Shown: positions 43,901 to 51,502 of the stretch, piece after piece
Position numbering within the stretch: position 1 is the first letter of the stretch
Layout: every line of letters begins with the position of its first letter
Assembly (NCBI GenBank): GCA_016190665.1
Contig: JACPQD010000029.1
Location: forward strand, 84,590-148,589
From: Chloroflexota bacterium
GTDB taxonomy: Bacteria; Chloroflexota; Dehalococcoidia; JACPQD01
Length of the DNA: 64,000 nucleotides
Reading direction: 5' to 3'
Made by a program: the position numbers and the translations under genes
The notes under the pieces: generated by a model
What the model saw: the letters and a program-made list of their open reading frames with translations, nothing else
The model's database searches: none
What the model was told of the DNA's origin: nothing

Positions 43901-44968
43901 GCCCCAAAACGGATAGGCGCGGGGGCTTCCCGAGGCATCAACCGTCCCGGCGACTTCCTGCACCCGGCCGGTTAAGATGTCCAGGTAGGCGTGATGCGTC
44001 GGATTTCCGAAGAAGTCGGGCATGAGAAAAGCGGGGAGATGGCGGAGAGGGAGCGCCCAGCCGACGACTTGCTCGTAACTGACCTGGCCGGCGCGGTAGT
44101 TCTCCTTGCTCAACTCAAGAAAAGGAACGAGTAGTGGAGCCGCCAAGCCCACACCCAGTCCCACCATAGCCAATAGAAGAAGAGCCGGCGCCATGACCCG
44201 GCGCACCCCGCCAGACTTGACCAGCAGCGCGCCCAGCCGCGCCGCCGTGTAAACGCCCGCGGTGAACAGCACGTAGAAACTGTGCTCCATATGCCCCGCG
44301 AGCAATACTGCGCCGATGGCGGCGGCGCCAACGACCAGCCAGGGGACAACCTCGACCAGTCCTAGCGGCCGGGGCGACTCGGACCTGCGGATGACCTGCT
44401 CCACCACCAGAAGCAGGAGAGGAAGCCAGACCACGGCGCTGATCACCATCGGCCAGAGAAGGCTCACCACCAGCCCGCCGCTAAAGGCGAAAGTGACAGC
44501 GGCGGCCAGAGCGGCGAGCTGGTTGACGCTGATGGCGCGCATGTAAAGGTAGAGAAAGGCCCCGCCGAGAAAGAGGTGCAAGAGGCTAAACCAGCCGTAG
44601 GCCTGAGGCACGGGCAGGGGAAGGAAGATGGCCCAGATGGGATAGAGCGCGCCCCCCTGGCCGCCGGCCAGAAAAGGCATGCCCGACAACTGGTAGGGGT
44701 TCCAAAGAGGGAAGTCGCCGGCGCGATAGGCCTCCTGTACAAAGTTCCTCCAGGAGACGTTCTGGAGGATCATGTCGCTGATAAGCTCGTTATGAGGAGG
44801 GCCGACGCCTAAGTCTGAAGCGAAAGCTTTCCAGGGCAGGAAAGCGAAGAGGTTATCGATCGGCAGGAGTACTTGCCCGCCAACCAGGACCCGCCAGAAA
44901 AAGAGGAAGACCAGAGCGAAAAGCAGAAGAAGAGAAGGGAAGGCGCCCCCTCCCAGTTTCCTTAGCAA
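40982..44968 (-). CDS. YfhO-family membrane protein fused to a Wzx/MATE-type flippase
   Basis: 1328 residues. Residues ~1-850 are YfhO-like: about a dozen helices, the start FFWRVLVGGQVLLPIDNLFAF, FPLWNPYQLSGMPFLA, and a soluble part ending YLVLSDSYFPGWRATVDGQPA, typical of YfhO C-terminal domains. From ~856, RLIDFGFAVFMLRYLGPTGAGRYAFA starts a complete polysaccharide-transport (Wzx/PST) module of ~470 residues. Both are normally separate proteins; the reading frame is uninterrupted through the joint (about 42400). It likely links glycan transfer with lipid-linked glycan export. Middle gene of a GT2-fusion-GT39 operon. Confidence 0.85.
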   Translation of the reverse strand: MLRKLGGGAFPSLLLLFALVFLFFWRVLVGGQVLLPIDNLFAFLPWKAFASDLGVGPPHNELISDMILQNVSWRNFVQEAYRAGDFPLWNPYQLSGMPFLAGGQGGALYPIWAIFLPLPVPQAYGWFSLLHLFLGGAFLYLYMRAISVNQLAALAAAVTFAFSGGLVVSLLWPMVISAVVWLPLLLLVVEQVIRRSESPRPLGLVEVVPWLVVGAAAIGAVLLAGHMEHSFYVLFTAGVYTAARLGALLVKSGGVRRVMAPALLLLAMVGLGVGLAAPLLVPFLELSKENYRAGQVSYEQVVGWALPLRHLPAFLMPDFFGNPTHHAYLDILTGRVQEVAGTVDASGSPRAYPFWGVKNYVEGMAYVGVVPLVLAVVGLIRSRRQPRFHQWFFAIFAVFSLLLAFGAPLYRLFFYGIPGFDQLHTPFRWLFPYAFSVAVLCGLGAQALCLEGASRRRAFPCLEVALAAVGGTVLVALVVSRVLGQETVSAAASLRERSQGISAAFPGAEMLYSYFFRNFAVLSLLLTFGGLAVLAMRAWPHRWSARAAVFGLIVVDLFYFGYDFNSANDPELLNFTPPSVEYLKKDSDLYRVTSYGYEDVLPPITGMLWNIQDIRGYDSIILKRYVEFWNLIEEPHGLLYSKLSKLVQQKSLKSPLLDVMNVKYVLTAEEINVPRFSRVFQGEINIYRNENVLPRAFAVFSEERAVNKEQALAALSRPDYDPGRTVVIQDADDLPPLPASAEHHIPAVITGYRANQVSVEVEMPKEGYLVLSDSYFPGWRATVDGQPAKLLQADYVYRAVRLSPGFHRVMFKYSPDSFGLGVYISFLSAAMLALGLVYTGWRRFYAGAEETSAARRLVKNCVTPMGAQLLSRLIDFGFAVFMLRYLGPTGAGRYAFAVVLIGYFAIFTDFGLGTLLTRDVARDRAQANRYLSNTVLLRLLLCLASTPVLLGVVGLYVWKFGLAEDTVITILLFGVSLLPSAVGGGLSAVFNAYERMEYPAAVATITTMLRVSIGVAVLLLGWGIVGLGMASVAASIVSALLLYLMVVRTVLPPRLESDLSFQREMLGSSAPLMINNFLSTIFFRANMMLLQPMKGDTVVGYFSTAYKFVDGLIIIPSFFTLAIFPVMSRYAEAGRDLFMHAYARALKAMLIVSVPITIGTTIIAEKVVLLFFGESYAPAVAALQVLIWFLPFSYINSVTQYALIAVNQQRFLTLAFLIGSGFNLAANLLVIPAYSYQGAAVVTVASEIVLMAPFMYAIRRHVGRVPLLQLALRPLLAGAVMGVALLWLREMHLFAMIALGGVIYVAVLVALRTFDEEDRLLLKKLRGK

Positions 44969-45002
44969 GGCATCCCGACTCCGTCACCGGCTATTCCCGC
45001 TC

Positions 45003-45719
45003 TCAATAGCGCCACCTCGCCCGCCAAACCCGCCAGAAGGCCTCCCAAATTATGCTCCAGGACATCTTGGAGCGGCCGGTGCTTCTTTCTCGAAACAGAA
45101 TGGGCACCTCAACAACGCGCAGCCCTTGCTTCTGGCAGGCGCAGGCAACCTCAACCTGGAAGGCATAGCCCTTGCTCTCTATCCTCTCCAGATCCAGTTT
45201 CTCCAGCGCCTCACGCCGAAAGGCTTTGAAGCCGCCGGTGGCCTCTTTCACTCGTAAGCCGGTCACCCACCGGGCGTAGGCGTTGCCAGCCCAGCTCAAT
45301 AACCTGCGTTTCCAGCCCCATCGCGGGTCGGTTTGCCCGCCCGAGGCATACCTGGAGCCGACGACGACGTCGTGGTCCTTCAGCTTATCGAGCAGATGCG
45401 AGACGTCATGAGGCGAGTGAGACAGGTCAGCATCCATCTCAACAATAACGTCAGCGCCATCCTCAAGGGCGCGTTTGAAACCCGCCACGTAGGCTGACGC
45501 CAGCCCCTGCTTGCCCTGGCGATGGAGAACCTGGATCTTCCCCGGGTGCGCGCGCGCCAGTTCCTCAGCTAGCGCGCCGGTGCCATCGGGAGACCCATCG
45601 TCCACCACCAGTATCTCCAGCCCCCGTATCCCCAGGCCGAGAAGCGCTCTCACAAGGTCAGGGAGATTCGCCGCCTCATTATATGTAGGCGTGACCACCG
45701 TCACCTTCAACTTTTCCAT
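45003..45719 (-). CDS. polyprenol monophosphomannose synthase-like glycosyltransferase (GT2)
   Basis: DPM1-type: VTVVTPTYNEAANLPDLV, VVDDGSPDGTG, EMDADLSHSPHDV (DxD), GSRYASGG and ATGGFKAFRREAL. 238 residues, soluble, lacking the C-terminal membrane part. It makes polyprenyl-phosphate-mannose or glucose, the donor for GT-C enzymes such as the GT39-like product 4 kb downstream. First gene of the cluster, 34 bases before the YfhO-flippase fusion. Confidence 0.92.
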   Translation of the reverse strand: MEKLKVTVVTPTYNEAANLPDLVRALLGLGIRGLEILVVDDGSPDGTGALAEELARAHPGKIQVLHRQGKQGLASAYVAGFKRALEDGADVIVEMDADLSHSPHDVSHLLDKLKDHDVVVGSRYASGGQTDPRWGWKRRLLSWAGNAYARWVTGLRVKEATGGFKAFRREALEKLDLERIESKGYAFQVEVACACQKQGLRVVEVPILFRERSTGRSKMSWSIIWEAFWRVWRARWRY

Positions 45720-45895
45720 CCCATCGTGGGCTTTGTCAGATTATACTCTCCCCTGCCGCCACAGTCTAGCCGTCTTCGCCCGTGAATCGAGAGCGACAGG
45801 GCGCCGAGTCCGGCGCTTACAGGCCAGTCCGTCGTAAAGGCTGAAACGGAAAATCCACAAAACAAAAAATGTGTCAAAAAATGTGTCAAAGACTA

Positions 45896-45945
45896 TTGAC
45901 AAACGCTCACTGCTGCTGTAGAATGTCCCTAAAGTCTATCGACTT
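45896..45945 (+). promoter_or_regulatory. promoter and candidate operator of the Rrf2-cysH operon
   Basis: TTGACA (45896-45901), 17-nt spacer, TAGAAT (45919-45924). An inverted repeat AAGTC-TATC-GACTT (45932-45945) covers the expected transcript start, a likely autoregulatory operator. Just upstream are two direct copies of AAAATGTGTCAAA (45866-45878, 45878-45890), possible activator sites. Confidence 0.75.
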
Positions 45946-45960
45946 ACAGGAGTTTTGTCC

Positions 45961-46413
45961 ATGAAGCTCTCCACCAAAGGGGAATATGCCATGCGGGCCC
46001 TGCTCGATCTGGCGCTCCACGGAGACGAGGGACTCGTGCAGACATCGGACATTGCGGATCGCACGGACATTCCGGTCAAGTATCTGGAACAGATCATGCT
46101 CAGCCTCAAGTCCGCGGGCATGCTGACGAGCAAGCGTGGGATCGGCGGCGGCTACGCGCTGGCCCGCCCCGCCGAGGAAATCTCCGTCGGCGATGTCCTC
46201 CGCCTTCTCGAGGGCACGCCAAACATCGTGAGCTGCGCCGGCGGGTCCATGGGTACTTGTCCCGAGAAACAGACCTGTAGCATTCGCAGCGTGCTTATGG
46301 AGGTGCGCGATGCTATGGCGCGCGTCGTGGACCAGACGTCCTTCGCCGACCTGGCTTCGCGCTCCAAGGAACTGAAGCTTAAGGCAAGCGAACGGCTGAT
46401 GTACCACATTTAG
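45961..46413 (+). CDS. Rrf2-family transcriptional regulator (CymR/CysR-like)
   Basis: Winged-helix regulator: MKLSTKGEYAMRALLDLA is the Rrf2 start, recognition helix in IPVKYLEQIMLSLKSAGML, wing SKRGIGGGYALARP. Three Cys (SCAGGSMGTCPEKQTCSI, about 92-107) occupy the Fe-S-binding place, so it could carry a cluster like IscR/CysR. 150 residues. ATG 45961 with AGGAG eight bases upstream. It heads an operon of sulfur genes, and an operator-like repeat overlies its promoter. Confidence 0.92.
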   Translation: MKLSTKGEYAMRALLDLALHGDEGLVQTSDIADRTDIPVKYLEQIMLSLKSAGMLTSKRGIGGGYALARPAEEISVGDVLRLLEGTPNIVSCAGGSMGTCPEKQTCSIRSVLMEVRDAMARVVDQTSFADLASRSKELKLKASERLMYHI

Positions 46414-46470
46414 GACTGTTCGGGCGCCCGAAACCCACAAGCGGGCGAGATGCATTCAAAGGAGGAAAAC

Positions 46471-47547
46471 GTGGCACAGACTGTAGCAGCGAAGCCCTCA
46501 GAGAAGGTGAACCGAAGTGTCGTTGCCCTGGTAATCTCCCTGGCAATAGTAGTCGCCCTGGCCGTTCTGGCCAACCGGCTCCAGGTATGGGGCAACATAC
46601 CCTTCGGCCAGAAAGTGCTGGAATACCCGATCTGGGCGGCCGGCCTCGGGCTGATCTTCAACCTGGTGCTCAGAGGAACAGGCACCTGGTCGAAGGTGTG
46701 CCAGGGGTTCCGCTCCGAGTTGTTCCTGAAGACGGGGCTGGTGCTCATGGGCGCCTCGGTCAACTTCAGCGAGATCGTGAGCATTGGCGCCAAGGGCGTG
46801 ATCCAGGCCGTGATCATGATCACTTCGGTCTTCTTCTTCACCTGGTGGCTGGCTCATCGCTTCGGCCTCGATGAGAAGCTCCGCGCCGTCATGTCCACCT
46901 CCGTCTCCATCTGCGGCGTCTCCGCGGCCATCGCGGCGGCGGGAGCGGTGGTGGCCAAGAAAGAGCAGCTCGCCTACGTGACGGCCCTGGTAATCCTCTT
47001 CGCGTTACCTTTGATGGTACTGCAACCGATGGCGGCAAAGCTAATGAACCTCTCCCCCGAGGTCGCCGGCGCCTGGATAGGCGGCAACATCGATACTACG
47101 GCGGCTGTCGTGGGCGCGGGCGCCATCCACAGCGAGGCTGCCATGAAAGTGGCCTCCATCGTCAAGTTGTCCCAGAACGCCCTCATCGGGGTGGCCGCCT
47201 TCCTCTTGGCCCTGTACTGGGTGCTGAAGGTCGAGCGGAAGCCGGAACAGAAGCCCAGCCCCATCGAGATCTGGAACCGCTTCCCCAAGTTCGTCCTTGG
47301 CTTCGCCCTGGCCTCCATAATAGTCAGCGTTGGCCTGCTGACCAAGGACCAGGCCGGCCTCGTCACCAACCTGCGGAACTGGTTCCTCACCCTGGCCTTC
47401 GTCTCCATTGGGCTGGAGTTCGCCTTCGGTGAGGTGCGCAGGATGGGAGGCAGCCCGATAGCGGTCTATTTCATCGCCACCGTGTTCAATACGATCGTCG
47501 CCCTGGGGGTTGCCTGGGTCCTCTTCGGCGGGCTCATCAAGATTTAG
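46471..47547 (+). CDS. YeiH-family putative sulfate exporter
   Basis: PF03601-type membrane protein with 10-11 helices: VWGNIPFGQKVLEYPIWAAGLGLI, KTGLVLMGASVNFSEI, TSVSICGVSAAIAAAGAVVAKKEQ (family signature) and IGGNIDTTAAVVGAGAIH. GTG 46471 preceded by AAAGGAGG is the start (358 residues); ATG 46450 lies before this ribosome site. Annotated as sulfate exporters by homology; the actual substrate is not proven. Placement behind the Rrf2 gene and before CysH supports a role in sulfur compounds. Confidence 0.9.
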   Translation: MAQTVAAKPSEKVNRSVVALVISLAIVVALAVLANRLQVWGNIPFGQKVLEYPIWAAGLGLIFNLVLRGTGTWSKVCQGFRSELFLKTGLVLMGASVNFSEIVSIGAKGVIQAVIMITSVFFFTWWLAHRFGLDEKLRAVMSTSVSICGVSAAIAAAGAVVAKKEQLAYVTALVILFALPLMVLQPMAAKLMNLSPEVAGAWIGGNIDTTAAVVGAGAIHSEAAMKVASIVKLSQNALIGVAAFLLALYWVLKVERKPEQKPSPIEIWNRFPKFVLGFALASIIVSVGLLTKDQAGLVTNLRNWFLTLAFVSIGLEFAFGEVRRMGGSPIAVYFIATVFNTIVALGVAWVLFGGLIKI

Positions 47548-47558
47548 AGGGAAGAGAC

Positions 47559-47657
47559 ATGAAGATCAGTGAAGACTGGCTGGCAGTTATCCTGGGTTTC
47601 GTCTTGATTATCGCGGTCTACACTCGCATCCTGGCGTTGCCCTGGGACAAGTGGTAG
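47559..47657 (+). CDS. 32-residue single-span membrane peptide
   Basis: MKISEDWLAVILGFVLIIAV then YTRILALPWDKW: one membrane helix with acidic N-terminus. It starts 11 bases after the YeiH stop with GAGGGAAGAGA upstream. The KISEDW motif resembles the start of some YeiH-type proteins, so it could be a small transporter partner, split off from or complementing the preceding gene. Length and conserved placement are the only support. Confidence 0.6.
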   Translation: MKISEDWLAVILGFVLIIAVYTRILALPWDKW

Positions 47658-47699
47658 AGCGACACGCCTGCGCGGGGGCATGACCCACAGGAATCCACT

Positions 47700-47876
47700 A
47701 TGGAGCCATGGGAGTTCTCACCAACGAAAGAGGAGGCCGCCGTTCTGGGCGAAATCCTGAAGGCGCTGCGCCAGATTACGCACGGCCACATTCAGGTCGT
47801 CATCCAGGACGCGCGGGTAGTCCAGATCGATAAGACGGAGAAAGTGCGCTTCCGAAAGCCGCCGTCATCCGCATAG
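47700..47876 (+). CDS. YezD-family protein (DUF2292)
   Basis: 58 residues: EILKALRQITHGHIQVVIQD then ARVVQIDKTEKVRF match the DUF2292/YezD pattern (a GxIxVxxQDGxVVQIxxxEKxR core). YezD is known mainly from sulfur-assimilation clusters; its role is unclear. It lies between the YeiH transporter plus small peptide and CysH, in an operon led by an Rrf2 regulator. No strong Shine-Dalgarno directly before ATG 47700. Confidence 0.85.
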   Translation: MEPWEFSPTKEEAAVLGEILKALRQITHGHIQVVIQDARVVQIDKTEKVRFRKPPSSA

Positions 47877-47903
47877 CACATGGCAAGGCTGACCAGACAA
47901 CTG

Positions 47904-47933
47904 GAGGCCCAACTCTGATGGGGGTTGGGCCTC
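47904..47933 (+). terminator. hairpin between yezD-like gene and cysH
   Basis: GAGGCCCAAC (47904-47913) pairs with GTTGGGCCTC (47924-47933), a perfect 10-bp stem with a 10-nt loop; only weak T enrichment follows (GCCGTTTA), so it may attenuate or stabilise rather than end transcription. Confidence 0.5.
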
Positions 47934-47971
47934 GCCGTTTAGAGAGACCCACAAAATGAAAAGGAGCAACA

Positions 47972-48703
47972 ATGACAACAACCCTCATTTCTGAAACCCT
48001 GGATTCCGAAGACCTGAAGACCCTCGTAGAGACCCTGAACTTCGCCGAAAAGGTGGAGCGCTCCCTGGCGCTGATAAGCCAGGCCTACGAGGAATACGGC
48101 AATAGGCTGGTGGTAGCCGATAGCCTGGGCAAGGACTCGGTGGCCGTCTGGCATCTGGCGAAGCGCGTCAGCCCGGATATCCGCGGCTTCATCGTCACCA
48201 CACGCTTCAAGCCCGCCGAGACGGTCCAGTTCATGAAGGAGGAAGTCGCCCGCTATCCTGAGCTTCAGGTCTTCCGCAGCGACGAGCCGATCCCGGATGA
48301 TCTCTATCGCACCGCACCGGACCAATGCTGCGATATTCTCAAAGTGGAGCCGACGAGAAGGGCCATCTTCGAGATGAACGTGGCCTGCTGGGTGACGGGA
48401 TTGCGTTGCACCGAGGGCCGCACGCGCGTGGACTTCCGCGAGGTCGAGGAGCGGGATAAAGGCCTGATCAAACTCAACCCCATTCTCTTATGGCACGAGC
48501 GTGAAGTGTGGCAATACCTCGCCCTGCATGGGGTAAATGTGAATCCCTTGTACAAGAAGGGCTACCGCTCCCTGGGCTGCGCCCCTTGCACCCGCATCAC
48601 CAGCGACCAGAACGAGCGCGCCGGCCGCTGGCTCGGCACCAGCAAATGCGGAGGGGAGTGTGGCATCCATACACGCCCGTTAAAGGTCAGCGCGAATCTT
48701 TAG
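47972..48703 (+). CDS. cysH: adenylylsulfate/phosphoadenylylsulfate reductase
   Basis: Thioredoxin-dependent reduction of APS (or PAPS) to sulfite. PP-loop variant ADSLGKDSVAVWHL (42-55 region), CC in DQCCDILK, and the second cysteine pair GCAPCT followed by RWLGTSKCGGECGIHT; the CC...CxxC set is that of 4Fe-4S APS reductases. 243 residues. AAGGAGCAAC before ATG 47972. Final gene of the Rrf2-YeiH-YezD set, completing an assimilatory sulfate reduction module; ATP sulfurylase and sulfite reductase are elsewhere. Confidence 0.92.
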   Translation: MTTTLISETLDSEDLKTLVETLNFAEKVERSLALISQAYEEYGNRLVVADSLGKDSVAVWHLAKRVSPDIRGFIVTTRFKPAETVQFMKEEVARYPELQVFRSDEPIPDDLYRTAPDQCCDILKVEPTRRAIFEMNVACWVTGLRCTEGRTRVDFREVEERDKGLIKLNPILLWHEREVWQYLALHGVNVNPLYKKGYRSLGCAPCTRITSDQNERAGRWLGTSKCGGECGIHTRPLKVSANL

Positions 48704-48738
48704 CTAGCCGGGTGCGGAGAAGAAGCCCAGCGCGAAGC

Positions 48739-48863
48739 CGTAGGGTGGGTGCAGTCCCGATTTCCCAACGTATCAGGACTTCCAGAAAGCCGGCGAATCA
48801 GGACTGCACCCACCAGAATCAATCCTTGGCGGTGGGTTACGCTTCGCTCCACCCACCCTACGG
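48739..48863. mobile_element. MITE-like element, copy 1 (125 bp)
   Basis: Starts CCGTAGGGTGGGTG and ends CACCCACCCTACGG-type (ACCCACCCTACGG), giving terminal inverted repeats of 14 bp. GGTGGGTTACGCTTCGCTCC before the right end. A related, more damaged copy is at 63465-63563. No coding capacity. Confidence 0.75.
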
Positions 48864-48931
48864 CCTACAGAACTAATCAATGTTACCACCCTGCTAGCCA
48901 GGGCCGACAGCGCCTTGGAAAGGAGACGACA

Positions 48932-49258
48932 ATGAAACAATGCAAAGACCTGGTGTGCTTTCTCTTCGGGGGACACGTCCCTTGTCCGGGGTGCCGTGTC
49001 TGCGTGCAACTCACCGGGAGGCCGCCGTGCAATCCTTCGGAAGAGCTGGTCAAAAGAATAGCTGGCGACCGAGGGTCGGCCCCACTTCACTGGCTGGAGG
49101 AACGGATCGGTGAGGAGCTTTACCGCACCGCCCTATGCAAGGGGGCTTGGGCGGCGGACATCGGTGTCTGGGGACCAGAGCTATTCCACGGGGAAACGTC
49201 CCTGATTCTGGAGGCTATGCGCCCGGAGTTCGGCTGCCTCACGGAACAAAGAGGCTAA
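48932..49258 (+). CDS. hypothetical Cys-rich protein
   Basis: 108 residues; family not recognised. The N-terminal 35 residues hold seven Cys (KQCKDLVCFLFGGHVPCPGC, RVCVQLTGRPPC), possibly a metal site; the rest is helical (EELVKRIAGDRGSAPLHWLEERIGEELYRTA). AAGGAGACGACA precedes ATG 48932. It follows the MITE-like element, 228 bases after cysH, on the same strand. Confidence 0.6.
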   Translation: MKQCKDLVCFLFGGHVPCPGCRVCVQLTGRPPCNPSEELVKRIAGDRGSAPLHWLEERIGEELYRTALCKGAWAADIGVWGPELFHGETSLILEAMRPEFGCLTEQRG

Positions 49259-49466
49259 GGCAACGCTTCTACACTGCGTTAGCTTGCTTGGCAGGGAGGG
49301 ATGGCGTCCACTCCCGACTCCGTGTGGGGATCCCGATTCGTCGGGACCTTCGGTACGGAACCACGGGTCAATCTGATAGGCACCAATTATGGCTGCGGCC
49401 ACGGCGTCGCGCGCGCCTGCCTTCGGATGGAGTGGCGCAGGTCAAGATCGCTCGTCGCCGAAGCTC

Positions 49467-50369
49467 TCAGTCTTCATGGTGCTCGCCTTCCTCACAATTC
49501 TCGCACTCGAGCTGAATTGTCCAGTGCCCCAGGCTGTATTTCGCCCCCAGCTTGGCCTTCAATTCCTGCACGATCTTCTCGCCCTCGCTCACGTGCTGGT
49601 CATCCACGATGACGTGGGAGCTCAGCGCGTTTATCCGGGGAGCGATGGCCCAGACATGCAGATCGTGGATCTCCTTCACCCCGGGCACGCTCTTCATGTC
49701 GGCGATGACCTCCCCAGCATCGATCCCGGAGGGTGAGGCCTCGAGGATTATGGCCATGGCTTCCTTGATAATGGGCCAGGCGGCCAAAGCGATGACCAGT
49801 CCGATGGCGACGCTGATCACCGGGTCCACCCAGTACCAGCCGGTGAATAGGATGACAAGGCCGCCGACAATCACGGCAACAGACGCCAGGGCATCGCCCG
49901 CGGCGTGAAGGAAGGCGCTCCGCACATTCAGGCTTTCCTGCTGCTCGCGGTGGAGCGTCCCGACAACAACCAGGTTGGCCGTCAGGCCGATCAAAGCCAC
50001 CCCGAGCATGAGAAGACTCTCTACAGCGGGAGGCGCCTGTAGTCTCTGATAAGCTTCGTAGAAAATGACGACGGCGATGAGGATGATGCTCAAGGCATTG
50101 CCGAGGGCGATAACGATGCCGATGCGATGGTAGCCAAAGGTCATCCGGGCGCTGGGCGGCTTGGCCGCCTGCACTACCCCGAACCAGCTTAAGGTGAGAG
50201 CCAGAAAGTCCGTGAATACGTGGCCGGCGTCGCTCATCAGGGCCAGGCTATTGGACAGGTAGCCCCCCAAAAGCTCGCCAATCAGAACAGCGCCCGTCAG
50301 GAGGACAGCGAAGCGCATCCTCGATTGCAGATGGCCGGTCTGGTCATGTCCCGCGTGATTATGCACTGC
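49467..50369 (-). CDS. cation diffusion facilitator transporter (CzcD-like)
   Basis: Six-helix Zn/Co/Cd/Fe efflux protein: His-rich start (HNHAGHDQTGH), LMSDAGHVFTDF (metal HxxxD), FLHAAGDALASV and a cytoplasmic C-terminal domain (IHDLHVWAIAPRINALSSHV) ending in a His/Cys/Glu tail CENCEEGEHHED. 300 residues from GTG 50369; the upstream in-frame part overlaps the CoA-binding gene and is rejected. Downstream of that gene by 17 bases, probably co-transcribed. Confidence 0.9.
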   Translation of the reverse strand, partial: AVHNHAGHDQTGHLQSRMRFAVLLTGAVLIGELLGGYLSNSLALMSDAGHVFTDFLALTLSWFGVVQAAKPPSARMTFGYHRIGIVIALGNALSIILIAVVIFYEAYQRLQAPPAVESLLMLGVALIGLTANLVVVGTLHREQQESLNVRSAFLHAAGDALASVAVIVGGLVILFTGWYWVDPVISVAIGLVIALAAWPIIKEAMAIILEASPSGIDAGEVIADMKSVPGVKEIHDLHVWAIAPRINALSSHVIVDDQHVSEGEKIVQELKAKLGAKYSLGHWTIQLECENCEEGEHHED

Positions 50370-50386
50370 GTGGTTCTCGTTCTCTT

Positions 50387-50779
50387 CTAGCGGAGCCGAC
50401 CGTGCTCCACCTTGATACACTTGTCCATGACTACCTTGAGGCCGGCCTCGCGCGCCCTCTTCGCCGCTTCCTCGTTCACGATCCCCAATTGCATCCATAC
50501 GGCCTTAGCCCCAATCTTGATCGCTTCATCCACGACCGAAGGCACGTCCTCGGAGCGGCGAAAGATGTCCACGACATCCACCGGCTCCGCGACGTCGGTG
50601 AGCCTGGGATAGCATTTCTCCCCCATCACTTCCTGAGCTGCCGGATTGACCGGAATGATGCGGAAGCCGCAACCTTTCAAATAAGAGGCCACGCCGTAGC
50701 TGGCGCGTTCCACCTTGGGCGACAAGCCCACCACGGCGACGGTCTTGCAGGTCTTCAGAATCTCCTCGATGTCGCTCAT
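50387..50779 (-). CDS. CoA-binding-domain protein (YccU-like)
   Basis: Stand-alone succinyl-CoA synthetase-type CoA-binding Rossmann domain: KTVAVVGLSPKVERASYGVASYLKGCGFRI then PVNPAAQEVMGEKCYPRL and VVDIFRRSEDVP. 130 residues, normal for the YccU group; binds CoA or a nucleotide, function unknown. ATG 50779 has GGAGGAAAGG upstream; longer in-frame starts at 50836/50869 are less supported. First gene of a pair with the cation facilitator. Confidence 0.88.
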   Translation of the reverse strand: MSDIEEILKTCKTVAVVGLSPKVERASYGVASYLKGCGFRIIPVNPAAQEVMGEKCYPRLTDVAEPVDVVDIFRRSEDVPSVVDEAIKIGAKAVWMQLGIVNEEAAKRAREAGLKVVMDKCIKVEHGRLR

Positions 50780-50921
50780 GTCCCTTTCCTCCCGCCCGGT
50801 GATAAGCCGTGAGACTTTGCCCCAGAAACCGCTCATCGTCCTCCTCCTACCACCCGATGGCTGCTCCATAATCCCATTCTAACCCACGACCCGCAAGGGG
50901 GCAAGCGGGTCGGCAGGTAGG

Positions 50922-50950
50922 TTGAGCGGCCGCCAGAAACGAGGTAGAAT
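50922..50950 (+). promoter_or_regulatory. sigma70-type promoter of the HicBA genes
   Basis: TTGAGC (50922-50927), 17-nt spacer, TAGAAT (50945-50950), about 85 bases before the hicB start. Confidence 0.55.
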
Positions 50951-51035
50951 AACTTAAGCCCAGTGAGCGAATAACCACGGGTTATCCACCTATGTGAACC
51001 TTTTGTTCGACTCCTGCGGCTGCAAGGAGGCTTCT

Positions 51036-51264
51036 ATGCGCCGCTCCATCAAAGCCTTCATTGTATCGAGGCGACAAGTACTATGTCGCCGAGTGTCTGG
51101 ACATCGCTGTAGTCACCCAGGGCAAGACCCTGGACGAGACCATCGCTAACTTGCGGGAGGCTATTGCCCTGCACCTCGAAGAGGAAGACCCGGCGGATTT
51201 CGACCTTGCTCCGAACCCCTCCCTCCTGGTGACCATGGAGCTGGCGCCTGCGGTTGTCGCCTAA
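51036..51264 (+). pseudogene. hicB: HicB-family antitoxin, N-terminal frameshift
   Basis: An ATG at 51036 with AAGGAGG (51024-51030) begins MRRSIKAFIV in one frame; from about 51061 the HicB sequence YRGDKYYVAECLDIAVVTQGKTLDETIANLREA continues in the other frame to 51264. A one-base change near 51058-51064 breaks the gene, unless a start inside (TTG 51061) works without a ribosome site. The normal role is to neutralise and repress HicA. Confidence 0.7.
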
Positions 51265-51502
51265 GCCGAGAAGCCTCCCGGGTAGAGAGGTGCTCAGCAT
51301 CCTGCACCGCTTCGGCTTCGAAGTTCACTCGCAGAAGAGCAGCCATGCCAAGCTGCGGCGGTTGGCGCCATCGGGAGGCAAGCAGACCCTCACCGTCCCC
51401 ATCCACGATGAGATCGATCCCGGCACTATGCACGCCATCGTGCGCCAGGCGGCTCGCTTTATCCCCGAAGAAGAATTGCACTCCTATTTCTTCACCGATT
51501 GA
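51254..51502 (+). CDS. hicA: HicA-family toxin (mRNA interferase)
   Basis: 82 residues with the dsRNA-binding-like HicA fold: SLPGREVLSILHRFGFEVHSQKSSHAKLRRLAP, where His of SSHAKL is the catalytic residue, followed by TVPIHDEIDPGTMHAIVRQA. TTG 51254 overlaps the hicB end. The toxin gene appears intact while the antitoxin gene is frameshifted, which would be dangerous for the cell unless the break is a sequencing error. Confidence 0.85.
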   Translation: MSPKPRSLPGREVLSILHRFGFEVHSQKSSHAKLRRLAPSGGKQTLTVPIHDEIDPGTMHAIVRQAARFIPEEELHSYFFTD

